Source of the DNA: Diabrotica undecimpunctata
Taxonomy: Eukaryota > Arthropoda > Insecta > Coleoptera > Chrysomelidae
Assembly (NCBI RefSeq): GCF_040954645.1
Contig: NC_092804.1
Coordinates: 40,205,753-40,269,752 of the forward strand
Reading direction: 5' to 3'
Length of the DNA stretch: 64,000 bases
Shown here: piece by piece, positions 28,301-42,400 of the stretch
Layout: the number at the start of each line of letters is the position of its first letter
Numbering within the stretch: the first letter of the stretch is position 1
Notes under the pieces: generated by a model
The model's input: only the letters and a program-made list of their open reading frames with translations
What the model was told of the DNA's origin: nothing
The model's database searches: none
Translations under genes and position numbers: made by a program

Positions 28301-30427
28301 GCCGAGAAATTGATTAAAAGGCAATAGCGAGATAAGATTGTAAAATCTGCACTCGGCTGGATTCTTATTTGGGATATGGTACTCGAAAGTACATATTTAG
28401 TAACCTCTTTAGCCAAATTTTAGCTGCCTAGGTGGCCGCAGGGGTCTCCTATAGCAAAAATGTGTTTTTTTCGAGAAAAAAAAAATTGTGAACGATCCTT
28501 GGCTTAAAATCTAAAAAAATTCATGTACATACATTTTCACGCCCAAAAACACTCTTTTTTTCAAATTTTTTGTTCAAAATTGAGCTCAGAAAAAATATTT
28601 GAACTATAAAATTAAAGTTTTAGGCCATGAAAACGCTTTTAATATAAGTATTTAAATATTTTTAATATCTATATATTGACAGCACACATCTGAGCAGCGG
28701 ACGGGATTCGAAGCCTAGTGAACCTAATAAAACCTGGACCCCTTACCCATCAAGGAATCCGTGTCAACACAAATGGATAACGAAAATTTCCTCCCCGGGT
28801 GGTAAAGGCCAGGGACCCTCAGACATTGAACGAGGAAGTCTATCTTATTCTGGCAGAACCAATGCCCCTACGAGTCCGTCTCCAGTGAGGGTTGCACGAT
28901 AGCTATATCGTGGGGCTCCACCTTCATCTTGATGCTACAGCCCTTAGAGGGCCTCGACCTTCTCAAGCTTTCTACGCCATTCTATTCTGTCCCTCGCTTG
29001 CATTTTCCAGTTGCCGACTCCGATCTTCTCGGCATCTTGTGTTACCCCGTCCATCCACCTCAGCTTTGGTCTACCCCGTCTTCTCATTCCCACGGGTTGC
29101 GCTGTTAGAATCTTTTTTATCATGTTTGACTCAGGGGCCTAGACTACATGTCCTGCCCACTGCAGGCGGTTTCGCTTAATTATAGTGGTAATATCTTTAC
29201 CACCAAACGTATGCTTGTAGATATTCTGCAGTTCAAAGTTATATCTACGCCTCCATACTCCGTTCTCACAGACCGCTCCGAATATCTTGCGTAGCACCTT
29301 TCTTTCAAAAATGGATAGAGCGGATTCATCTGTTTTCGTTAGCGTCCATGCCTCTGATCCATATGTGAGAACGGGGACTATCAGTATTCTATACAGCCTT
29401 ATACGAGTTTTTTGAGACAGACGTTTGTTAGCTAAGTACTTTGATAGACCATGATAACACCTGTTTGCAATTATTATTCGCCTTTTTATTTCCTCAGATG
29501 TGTTATTATTGGGGTTAACCGATGTCCCTAGATATATGAACTCTTTGACTGCTTCGAAGTTTTGGTCATTGATGATTAAATTTGTGTCAACATTTCCAGC
29601 TCTTGTGTTTGTGTTAGTCGCCATGAATTTGGTTTTATTTTGATTTATCTGTTCCACTATCTGATAAGGGGCTCCACCTTACCAGCAGTAAATGTGTCGC
29701 CATACGTACTGCTGCCCGTGATCCCTGAGAGGACGAACAGTTGCACGCTGGTGGGATAACAGACTACAAAGCACGTTTGACAGGTTGCCGCCGAGGAGCC
29801 TACTTCTCTACCACTCATCTCCAAACTAAAAGCACGTTTCAAAGACACACGTTCAAATTGGAACTGATCGTATAGAACCTGGAAAACTTTCTGCAGAGGT
29901 TATGTGGTTCTGAGAATAGTCCCACATGAGCTCGTCTCCGATACTAGGAACGTAAGCCGTTGACAAGTACGACTTATCGACTCGTCTCGCTTCCAGTAGC
30001 CCCCATACCGACTACCGACACCTCAAATGACGACCACGTTACTGTTCCTGCGTACGGGAGGTAAGAACTAGATCGCGCCCTTTGCTTGTTGCTGCGATCC
30101 CGACACCTCAAGCGACGGCTCACCATCTCTCCTTCCATCCCATTGCTTGACTTTTACAATACAAGGAACCAGTACCCTGGCAGTATTCGGTTTGTCCTTT
30201 CACTTCGAAGAGTTACTTAGACATGGCCGCTGCTAGACAGCCGGACATCCCATTGGTGGCCTTTTACGACTGGTAGGGGCCAACACCCTAGCGATATTCT
30301 TTTCATCCGTTCGCTAGTAGGAAGTTACTAGGAATAGGCCGCATGCTAGAAACCGAAAATTTTTTCTCGACAGTAAAATGAAGAGCAGATCGACACGAAA
30401 TACTGGGAAGAGTCCATTTACTCGACG

Positions 30428-30488
<61 letters not shown>

Positions 30489-31066
30489 AAATAAACGAGA
30501 CACGAGATCAAAATAAACAGAGACAATCAAACAAATGAAATACAGAGGCGAATAGGCCTGACATGGGCAGCATTTGGCAAACTAAGCCATATTCTAAAAA
30601 GTTCAATTCCCATGTGTCTGAAGCGAAAAGTTTATAACCAATGTGTTTTGCCTGTACAAACTTATGGAGCAGAGACTTTAACACTCACGCAGAAATCTGC
30701 GAATAAACTAAGAGTTACACAACGAGCCATGGAACGTGCAATGCTGAATGTGAGCCTCCGAGACCACATAACAAACCGACAAATCAGGCAAAGATCAGGA
30801 GTTCAAGACGTCATCGAAAGAACCACGAGACTTCAGTGGAACTGGGCAGGACACTTAGCCAGAACACAAGATGGACGATGGACAAGACGAATTATGGAAT
30901 GGAGGCCCAGAAATTATAAAAGAAGCCGAGGACGACCACCGACTAGATGGACCGACGACATAAAAAGAGTAGCGGGAAACTGGCTACAAGCGGCCCAGTG
31001 TAGAGAACACTGGAAAGAACTGAGGGAGGCCTATGTCCAGCAGTGGACGGGATTGGCTGATTGATG

Positions 31067-31144
<78 letters not shown>

Positions 31145-33340
31145 TTTTGTAGTTACTGCGTGTTGCGCGCGCTCTTGTAATTGGTCCGGTGCGCAGGTCA
31201 GTGGGCGGGGTCTTGGTCGATTCCGTTCTTGCGTTATTCTTCGGGATAATTGTTTTCCATGTTTTTGGCAATCTTTGGGCATCGTCTCGAGAATTTAAAT
31301 TATTTTCTTGTTTTTCTATTTCTATTGCTTCTCTGATAATTCGCTTTCTCTTGTTTTCGACATTCGCTAACATTACCGTATGTTTGAGGTCAATTTTGTG
31401 TCCTGTAGCTAAAGAATGCTGGGCTAGGGATGACGTCGTTTCTTTTCGTTCGATGGCATTGCGATGTTCTTCTTGTCTTACTTGGATCCTTCTATTTGTC
31501 TGTCCAATATAGGCTCTATCGCATTCTCCACAGGGAATTTTGTATACTCCTTGGTTTTCTAGGGGAATCTTTGTCTTGGCAGATGGTAATATGTTTGCGA
31601 TTTTTCTGTCTGTGTTGAAGACAGTCTCTATTTTGTGTTTTCTCAGGACCCTGCTTATCTTCTCTGTTGTGCCTTTAATATACGGTAGAGTGGTTTTGGC
31701 AATCGGTTTTTCCTCTTCTTTTATTTCTTTTGTTGTTTTTTGTGGTCTTCGTGCCTTTTCGATTCTGTGTGTGGAAAAGCCGTTGTTTTTTAACGCTTTT
31801 GTAACTTTCTGCATTTCTTCTTTCTTGTGTTCTTCGTCTGTTAGTCGTTCAGATCTTATAGTCAGAGTTTTTATGACTGAATTCAATTGTGCAGGATGGT
31901 GGTGTGAATCTGCATGTAGGTATCTGTCAGTGTGAGTTGGTTTTCGATACACTGTATATCCAATGTTGCCGTTTTCTTTCTTTATTATTAAGACGTCTAG
32001 GAAAGGTAGTTGTTGATTACTTTCTAATTCCATCGTAAACTTGATCTTGGGATGGATACTGTTAATGTATTCTAGAAATGCAGTAAGTTTGTCTACTCCA
32101 TGTGTCCATATGATGAAAGTGTCGTCCACATATCTAAGCCATAGTTTGGGTTTATATTCTGCTGTTCTTATTGCCCGTTCCTCTATGTCTTGCATAAAAA
32201 GATTTGCTATCACGGGAGATAGCGGTGAACCCATCGGTGCCCCTTCAACTTGTTTGTACCGTTGATCACCATATATAAAATATGTGTTGTTTAAGCAGTG
32301 CCTCGTCAAATTTAGGGTATCTTGCGGTACTGGGTATTTTCTGCTTATAATTTCCAAGGATTCATTGATGGGAACGTTGGTGAAAAGTGAAACAACATCG
32401 AAACTTACTAACAAGTGTCCCGGCCCAAGAGTAACATCTTTTATACGCTCGATGAAGTGGCCTGCGTTCTTAACGTAGGAATCAGCTTCTTCTGCGTAAG
32501 GCTGTAGCTTTTCAGCCAGGAACCTTGCCAGTGGTTGTAACGGTGATCCGATGGAGCTCACTATTTTTCGTAGTGGTAATCCATCCTTGTGAACTTTTGG
32601 TAGACCGTACAGTTTTGGACATCTCGATGATTTTTCCCGTGGAATAAGTTGAAAATGATGTTCTTTATTAATATTGGATGTTTGTATTTTTGCTTTTGTT
32701 GTTTTTTCTAGATATGTTGTCGGGTCAGTCGATATCTTCTCGTATGATGGATCGTCTATAATATCTTTCATCTTTTGATCGTAGTCTGTGACATTCATAA
32801 CCACCGTAGCATTGCCTTTATCAGCTGGAAGTACAATGATTTCTTTATTTTTGCGCAATGAATTTAATGCCTCTTTTTCCTCGTGTGTTAAGTTTCGTTT
32901 TGGCGGTTTAGCTGTTCGTAATATGCGTGACACGTCTTGGCGTATAGTCTCGGCCGTGTCGGATGGTATATTGGTTATTGAACTTTCCACTTCGCATATA
33001 ATATTTTCAATCGGTATGCGTGCAGGAGCTACTGCGAAATTAAAACCTTTCGAAAGAACACTCTTTGTGGCTTCATCTAGTGTGAAGTTCGAAAAATTAT
33101 AAACCAGTTTGCAGGTATCTTGTTGTGGCGTTTCTCTCGGTTGTTGTTCTAATGATAGTCTCTCGAACTTCTTAATTTGTTTTGTTTTTGTTAAGTCGGC
33201 GTTTGTCTCTGCTCGAAAGTTGCTGAGCGTATCTAATATGTTCCATAGTACCGGATGTAATGTGTTGCCAAGAATCAGGTGACCATGACACCAGACGAGA
33301 AATCGATCAGATAAACTCGAGATTATTAAAACTTCACCTG

Positions 33341-33432
<92 letters not shown>

Positions 33433-36400
33433 TTAACGATTAACGATTTTTGTCCCCCCTTTATATAAAAGGAGGGGAGAAACCAAAATCGTTATTTGAC
33501 AAATTTAAATGAGGTTTTGTAGTTACAAAATAAAAAAAAAACAACCGAAAAGAGACTGTTTCAGTCTGAAAATGCCATCATGACCATGCTATTAGAAAAA
33601 AATGGAAAAAATAGGGGAAACATCGTTCTTCATTCACGTGCAATTGCGGTTATGTACTAAAAACACGGGAAAATATAAAAAAAAGGGTTTGTTGAATTTG
33701 GAGCATGTTCTGGTCTAGAAATAGCAAACCTGGTCGCCCTATTAGATAATAAAAAAAATATCTAAAATTGTTATTTATTGACATGCAGTAGAGTTTATGT
33801 GCTAAAAACATGGAGGAAACACCAAAAAATGGGTTTTTTTTTTCGAAATTTGAGAATGTTCCATTCAAACCATGCCATTCAAAAGAAGGAAAAAAATTCT
33901 TTGAAAAATTCAAATATTTTTCTTGATCTCAATTTTAATCCAAAAATCTAAAAAGTCATGAGTGTTTTTGAGCATGAAAACGTATGTTCATGAACTTTTC
34001 AAATTTTTTATGATAGGAGACCAATAGGGCTACCTAGGGAGCTAAAAGTTTGGCACTCGATGTACCTTCGAGTGCCCAATCCCAAATATAAATCCAGCTG
34101 AGTACAGATGTCACCTTCTTATCACGCTATAACCTTTGTACCTAAATGTAACAAGATTGTATGAAGCTGAAAAATGCATAATACTATCAAAAAAATGTGA
34201 AGACTCTCAATAGACATTATGGAGTAAATGAAATGCGGAGGGGCAGGTAGCTGCGAGGTTGAATTACCGGAAATATTATTTATGTAACTAAAATGGAGAA
34301 AACATAAATGGAGAAAAAAAAAGCAAATCGTGTGAAAAACTTTTCCCCAATATCAGAACGAATTCGTTTATACGTCCATGGAATGCTAGTAATTAAACTT
34401 CACCTAGGTTCCAATAAAAGTTAACATTGTTCAAATATATGCACCAATCAGACGAATATTTCAACCAACAGCCGACAAATTAAATGAGACAATTGAAGAA
34501 TTCTGTGGTAATTTTGTTAGAAAATTATCCAAGATTTGCCTTAACCCTGATATAGGTGACTTCAATGTTAAAATAGATAATTGACCAAAATAAGACAAAC
34601 TAGGACCTTTTGGACTCCTATTGCAGTTCCAATTCACAGATTGAACAGAAGAAAGAGAAGCCCTTAGAATAAGATATTTTGATGAAGGAAAATATATCTT
34701 ACTTTTTCTTTTTTCTGCCCCACGTGCCGTCAGATTCTGAATTCGACTCCGTTTCGCCAAAATACTTGACTTTTTTCTTTTTCTTCTTAGGAATATCATC
34801 GTCGTCATCATTAACTGGAAATAAAAAATATCTTTAATTATATATCTACAGTAATATGAAAATTAGGAGTTAACTAAGCCGATGATTAAGCTGGTTCAAG
34901 TTTGTTTTTAAAATATTTGTTTGTTTAAATATGTTAACAGATTTTTTTAATCGACATAATGTGAAAACTGACTGACTGAATTGAAATTACTTGGCATATA
35001 CAAGAAAAAAAGGAAATGTAAACAAAAATAAAAAAAAACATGGTCTCTTGTATATAGTACTTATAGCTGAAAATATAGATAATAAGTTAAATATTTAAGA
35101 GATTGTAGTGAAAACAACTTACTAAAATCTGAGTCAAAGCGTGAGACTCTGGCTCTGGTTGACCTTCGAACTGGACGTAAAGACTTTCCTTTTCGACCAA
35201 CCGCGTAATCTTCGCTATCATCACTATCTTCTTGTTCTTCTTCAGAACTGACAGAGCTAAAGCAAAAATTTTTTTATTAAAGATATAAGCTGCGATGTAA
35301 AAAGTAGTGGGAAAGATATATAGGTAAAATAAGAAAGTGGTATAGACTTTTTTCTCATTTAGTTTTCTTCTTAACTGAAAAAGGCAAAAATATACGTATA
35401 TAACTACAACACATTGTATATTGCTCTCGATTAGTATATTTTCTGTACGCTTCATTTGATAAGCTAAAATATAATGACAATTTCCCACATATCGTGACAA
35501 CGTGCCAAAAAATTATAAAATTGGTACAGACCATAACCACAGTAAATATTTATTCATAATGTACGAATTACCTTATGAACCAATATCCCAAAAACTCGTA
35601 ATAAAGAACTCCATCTAAAGCAACGATTATGAGTTATCCACACTGATCTTGGAATTCCATATTAAAAATAGCTTACTGACTTTCACAAAAAATGAAAAAT
35701 ATTGACGTCTCACAAAACCATTAGATCTTTATTGGCGTTGTAACATCATCTTCTGTGTAATAAGCTGTGATCAAAAATTGCAATTCTTCAGTTTTCTGTG
35801 ATTTTTGTAGTTTTGGTTTCATTAACATTCTTTAGAAACGATTTTTTCGATTAATGTATGGATTGTTAGGAAAAAAATTAATTCTAACACGATTATCTCT
35901 TACATATATGAAAATAAAGTCTAAATAATTATTGTAAAATCAGGTAGCGCAAAGAGTAAGCAGGGTTCAGAAAAGGCTACAGTGCCTGTGTTCACCTATT
36001 TACCACAAAGGTTCTAATTGAGAAAGTAAATAAATATAAAACGGCCGAATTGTGTCAACAAAAGAAGGCACCCGGTAGATAGATAGATTTAGAGAGGTGG
36101 CCTTTTGGCCTATTCCACTGCGACCTTTTAAGATCTATTGTGGTCCTCTAGTGGTAGATAACATTCTCTAGCCTGACCCTTTTCATGAAGTCTACTAGCT
36201 TTGAGACTGTACCTTCCATGTAGCTACTTGCCGGCACCCGGTAGTCTTCGACATGGAGACCTCCCCTTAAGAAAACATCGTCCGCTCCATCTAACAATCC
36301 AAATCCAGCTGTCAGGAATCTTCGCGCCAAACCCCACCAAAATACCACGTTATCATCGACAGTATAAATGAACCGTTCGCCATCCCTAGCAGCAGTATTG

Positions 36401-39400
36401 CAGTGAGTAGTGAACAGTGCAGTGAAAAGATATGGGGGCTCAGGAGAATAAGACCCCGTATCCAGTTAGTGGTAAATTGCCATTAAAGAAGCTAGCTTCT
36501 AGCTATTTTGCCTAGCTAATAAACAATATGTACAACGTATCTACATTGTCTAATTACCGCATTTATCGTATTTTGTTACCAAATATCTACATAACGCCCT
36601 ACTGGTAGCTTTTTACTCATCTTTTCACCACCATCTTCTTGTTTTCCATTTTAACGAACACTCTCATTCCTCTGACGTGAGGGGAGGCTTTCTTGTACAT
36701 CTACAGTGGCCCCAACGCCACCTAGCCATATTTTGTTACCAAATATCTACATAACGCCCTACTGGTAGCTTTTTAATCATCTTTTCACCACTATCTTCTT
36801 GTTTTCCATTTTAACGAACACTCTCATTCCTCTGACGTCAGGGGAGGCTTTCTTGTAAATCTAAAGAGGCTCCAACGCCACCTAGCAATATTTTGTTACA
36901 AAATATCTACATAACTCCCTACTGGTAGTTTTTTTAGTAATCTTCAGTAATCTTAGTAATTTCACATTAATCTTAGTAATTTCAACGAACACCACCTATG
37001 TTTCTACTTCTCACCATTTTTACCCCTAAAAGACCCCTCTGGTGACAGGGGAGGCTTTCTTCAATACTTATACTTCTTGTACATCATCCCCTACATCCCC
37101 AGAGGCTACTTCTACGGCCCCAACGCCACATATATAACCATCCAGCCGTCCGCCATCTTTGATCTGACATTTTCATATCCTATCTACTACCCAGATAAAG
37201 ACACCAAAGAGGATGTCGACAGCTCGAATACCTCCAAAATGTACTGTCTAATATTGACGTAGGTTTAAGTTCCAGTTTTAAGACAAGATAGTTTTAAGTT
37301 GCATTCGTTTGAATAAAAGAAGTTACTCATATTACTTATTGCTGTGTCCAATAAACATTTATTACGAATAATTTATTAAATTGTGTCAGGCAATATAGAT
37401 TTTATGCTGGTAAAATTTGCTATCGTCTTTCACCTGATAGCTATTGCGTACATAGAATATATGATCTATGTGAATCTCATGAAACACACATTGAAAGGAC
37501 ATGAACTACGTTATTCAAAATAAAAAGCTCAGTTGCTAAACATTTCTTCTGGTATTTGGAATAATGAAATAGAACCCTTTTATTTAATAGACCCAAGAAA
37601 ATGTTTGGAGTATAGTTAACAAAAATTAACAAATATTAGAAATATACTGACCTGGATCCCTTAAAATCTTCATCTTTCTCGTCATCATCTTCACTGCTAA
37701 ATTCCAGGTTCTTCAAAGTGCGTCTCTTCTTTCTTCTTTTCACCACAGGTTTAATCACTTCATTATCAGAGTCACTCTTATTCTTGTCCTCGTTGTCTTC
37801 ATCTTTTTTTTCTTCACCCTCTTTCTTTTCTTCAGGTACTTCTTCAGGGGTCTTTTCCTTTTCGGCAAGTTCTCTTTCTTTTCTTTCCTCTTCTTCAGCT
37901 CTTACTATAGTCGCGATATCTTTACCGCGGCCCTGTGTAGCTGAAAATAAAGATATTTTAAAATAATTTTCACTTGGTGGTTATTAGAATTTGCTTTTAA
38001 CGAACTGAGAATCAATCATGCATTTTTCGACCATAAGCTCCAGTATAAATATACATTTGAAAACTCCAGGGGGTACAAATCTATGATTGATTGATTTTAT
38101 AGTCACTAATAGAAAATCCACCCAAAGCAGATTCTAAATATCCGAACTTTAAACTCAGCAGATGCAGGGAGCGAACACAAACTAGTACTAGCAAAAATAA
38201 GAACGAAAATAACAGCACAACATTTTCTACAGGAAATCACCGAGGAAAAATTCAATGTAGAATCACTGTGGAACGACTCTACAAGAGAAATGTACCAAAG
38301 GAGGGTAGCACAGAAGATACAGTTGAAACAAATAGACGACATCGAAGATATAAACGCGAGCTGGGAGAAAATTAAAAATAACATTGAAGAAGCAGCAACA
38401 GAAGCTCTAGAAAAACGCAAAGTCATACTGAACAAAAGAAACAAGAACAATACACCATGGTTCAGAAAAGAAATAAAAGAGAAATGTAAAGAGAAACAAA
38501 ATGTAACAAAGCAATTGGTAAGAATAAAAAATGAACACTGGGAGCAGTTTACAAAAAGGATGGCAAGCGACTGCTACGGTACACAAAACAAATATGGAGA
38601 TTAATAAGAAACCAACGGAAGGAAATGGCAGAATTGAAGGAATACAATAACATACCAGCAAACGAATGAAAGATACCTGACGAAACTGTTTAAAGGAAAG
38701 GAAAATAATAATCAACACAATAACCTACCTGAATTAAGACACGAAATAGAAATCAGTTTTCAGGAAGTAAAGGTAGCCATAAATTCACTCAAAAATAAAA
38801 AGTCACCAGGACCAGACGGAATAACCAACGAGGTTGTAAAACATGGAGGACAAAGTATAACCCTAGAGATTACAAAACTTATACGAAAACTAATATTGCA
38901 CTGCAAGATACCAGACGCATTGAGAAACAGCATAATGATACCAATGTTCAAGAAAGGAGATAAAGAAGACCCCAACAATTATAGAGGTATAAATCTACTG
39001 AACACCGCACTTAAGCTTACCACAAAATGCCTAACCAACAAAATTAATAAACTAAAAACTTTATCAGATGAACAACAAGGATTCAGATCCAGAAGATCGT
39101 GCGTAGACGCCGTATTTGTACTAAGACAAATCACAGAAAAGGCCATCGAGTACAATAAACCAGCATATCTGTTTTATAGACATGACAAAGACAATAAAGA
39201 AAAGACCAGACACATCTAAACGAGACGACTACTAGAAACAACAGATGAAAATACTCCGACGAATATCAGAGAAAAGTCTGTTGGATAGGGAGAGAAGCGA
39301 AAACATAAGAAGGGCATGCAATATAGAAGACATAAATTCATGGGTGACAAAACGGAAACAGGAGTGGAACGAACACATTAGTAGAATGACAGAGGACAGG

Positions 39401-42400
39401 ATAGTACGCATAGCATGAGATAAGTCACCAAATGGAAGAAGTATTGACAGACCAAGAAAAAGATGGTGCAATAATTTAAACAATTTAGGAAGCTAATATT
39501 GAAGAAGAAATAGGCTTTAAAGCCTACGTATAAGAAGGAAGAAGAAGAACAATTGTTTTTTTTTTATTTTATAAAGCAATCAAAAGCAGCCTTTTTAAAG
39601 ATGAGGAAATTTCTAAGTAACCTAAGTATAAATCTGCAAATCCGATATCGTATGGAAAAATGTTATACTCTTTTTTAAGGTGCCGAAGCTTGGACTGCTA
39701 ATGTTGTCTTGATGAGAAAGCTGAAAGCTTTTGAGGGTGTTTAGAAGAATGTTAAAAATACCATGGACCAATGATATTACGAAAGAAAAACTATTGCAGA
39801 GACAGAGAAGTTTTGACCACCATTAAAAGAAGAAAGACGGCATATTTGGGACACATACTTAGAAATGAGAAGTACGAGTTGTTGCAGCTGACTATGAAGC
39901 GTAAAATCAAAGGAAAAAGGGGTCCTGGTAGACGACAAATATCCTGACTGAAAAACAATTGCGAGTGGACCAGGTTAAACACACAGATGCTTTTAAAAAA
40001 AGCAGAAGATAGAAACGAATTTGCAATGGTTATAGCCAACTTTCATTAGTGGAGTTGGCACTAGAAGAAGAATAGACGTTATAAAATGAAAGTCAATATG
40101 GACATAATTCGCCACAAAACGTTAAAATTATGTTATAAGGAAACAAATACCTACTAAAAAAACGATAATATATGATTTGATATAAAAATAGTGCAATAAA
40201 TGCAAAAAATCAGGCACTTGTGTGAAGTTATTATCAACTCTATACATACCTTTATCGTGCGCCTTCTCCTCAATTTCATCCTGTATCGCAGATTTGATAA
40301 GCTCATCATATTCATTAAACTTATAACTCTTCGCTTGTCTACGCTGCCTAAGCTGGTATATCGGTTCATCACTATCGCTACTATCACTCTCTGACTCTGA
40401 TGATTCTGATTGTTCGCTACTACTCGGAGTACCATCGTAGGAATGCCTTCGTCTCTTTTTGCGGTGTTCTTTTTCTTTAGCGGGTAGTACGTTGTTAAGA
40501 CTAATGCCGACGTAGGCGAGACGTTCTTTTCGTCTATCTTCTACTTCCTTTTTGGTAAGTTTTTTGTCATATTCTATTAGTTTGGCGTGAAGATTCTCAA
40601 CAAGTTTTAGCTGCAACATACATCAGTATTAGGCTGTTAGTTAGTAAACGTGTATACAGATATACTTACATGTTGGCAAGGCGGACAAAACCAATCACCT
40701 TCGGGAATGCTTAATAGAGGTGGCCGAAGACATGAACAGTGCCAACCGTTATCACATTTATCACAGAGCAATACCATTTCCGGATGATCAGATTTGCCGC
40801 ACTTCTGGCATGGAAAGTCTTCTTCTTCCTCCCGTGCATCAGAATCGACTAAAATATGAGATTAAAACTAAGTAATTGAATAAAATGTATAAAAATATGT
40901 ACACGTAAATAATTAGTTTAAAACATCTCTTCTGAGAAAGCTGTTGTTCAGCGGAATATGTCAATATTCTGTGGAAATTAAAAAACTTTTTTTTTAAACC
41001 GTGCCCAGATTTAGGCGTGAATAGCCTCCAGTAGATATTTTTCTCGATCTTGTGCCATATGTAATAATTGATCTACTAATAAGGCAGTCCATTGACGAAG
41101 GTTTCAGAGCCATGAATATTTCTTCCCCCCAATTGCTCCCTTTCCCTCTACCCTTCTATTGATTATTATCTGCGGTGTGCAGTATCTTCTACCTCTCATT
41201 ATATGTCCAAATATTCAAGTTTTCTAGAAATACTGAATATTATCGGTAAACCGTAAAACAATAATCATGAAGATTTACTCACTGAGAATAATAATATTAA
41301 AAACAATATTAATTAAATAAAACAAAACATACAACGAATTTGATCAAATATTTACGAGCCCCTTCACATATCAATTGGCCCACCTATGGAATTTGCAGTT
41401 TAAGTCGAATGCCATAAACAAATTATACTCTGAATGTTTTTATAAGTTCCCATATTAATTAATATGGCATTTTTATTAATATTTATTAAAACCATTACCC
41501 TTATGGTTTTTTTATTTATTTTCAACAATAAAAAAATTCACTAAACCCCGGCTATGCATTCACTTATGTCAACATACGTTGATTTTTCATAATTACGTTA
41601 AATCCAGAGGTAGCTATGGAAAAATGACATCAAAACAATAATATTGTCAGTTAATGTCAAATGTATTTTGTAGTATTGTAAAGTTTTTTGCCGTTTGTGG
41701 ATTGTAGGTACAATGGGTCGAGGTAAAGTTACCGATGAGAAAATTTGTTCAATCATTATTAGATTTTTTAATTCTGGAAAATCCAATTCGGAAATCGCGA
41801 ATATGTTGCAATTGTTACGCTATAGTGTAAGTGAATGCGAGCGTTCACTGTCAGTGCTATGCTCTAGGCGAGGATACCATGCCATGGTCTTCGTAATGAA
41901 CGCACCCTAAGAAATATAGTCAGAAGATACAAAACCACAGGTTTGGTAGTCGCAAAACCTAGAAATCCACGGAAAAGTAAAATAACCGAAGCAGATTGAA
42001 GGGCATTAAGACGCATTATAGTGAAAAATCGACGAGCAAATTATTCCAATAACGAGTGACGTTATTGGAAGACACGTTTCTAGATCAACATGTCACCGAG
42101 AGGCCCACAAATTAGGATTTGGTACTTACAAAGTATGTTTCATAGTTGAAAAAATTAGTACGAATTGTTTTTTATACATTTCATTTTATTTTAGGCTAAG
42201 GAAAAGTCACTTTTAACATTACAACAAAAGAAAAATAGACTAAGATGGTCAAAAGAGCATAAAGATTGGACTCAGTCAAAGACTGAAGTGTGTGTTGGAC
42301 ACAGCAGGAATCGCGTCATTCGCAGGAAAAATGAAGCTTTCCATCCCTACTATCTGAAGTGAAAAGTCAAATTTCCTGCATATGTCATGATCTGGGGCAG

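Noticed and set aside
31189..32990. Several plus-strand frames of 60-130 codons
   Set aside because: Antisense of the Penelope-like ORF; no domains of their own.
36148..36348. 66-codon minus-strand frame
   Set aside because: It overlaps the retroposon with a 12-bp duplication and has no recognisable domain.
36569..37132. CRISPR-like array
   Set aside because: Units are 160 bp, contiguous and without spacers; this is a eukaryotic tandem repeat.
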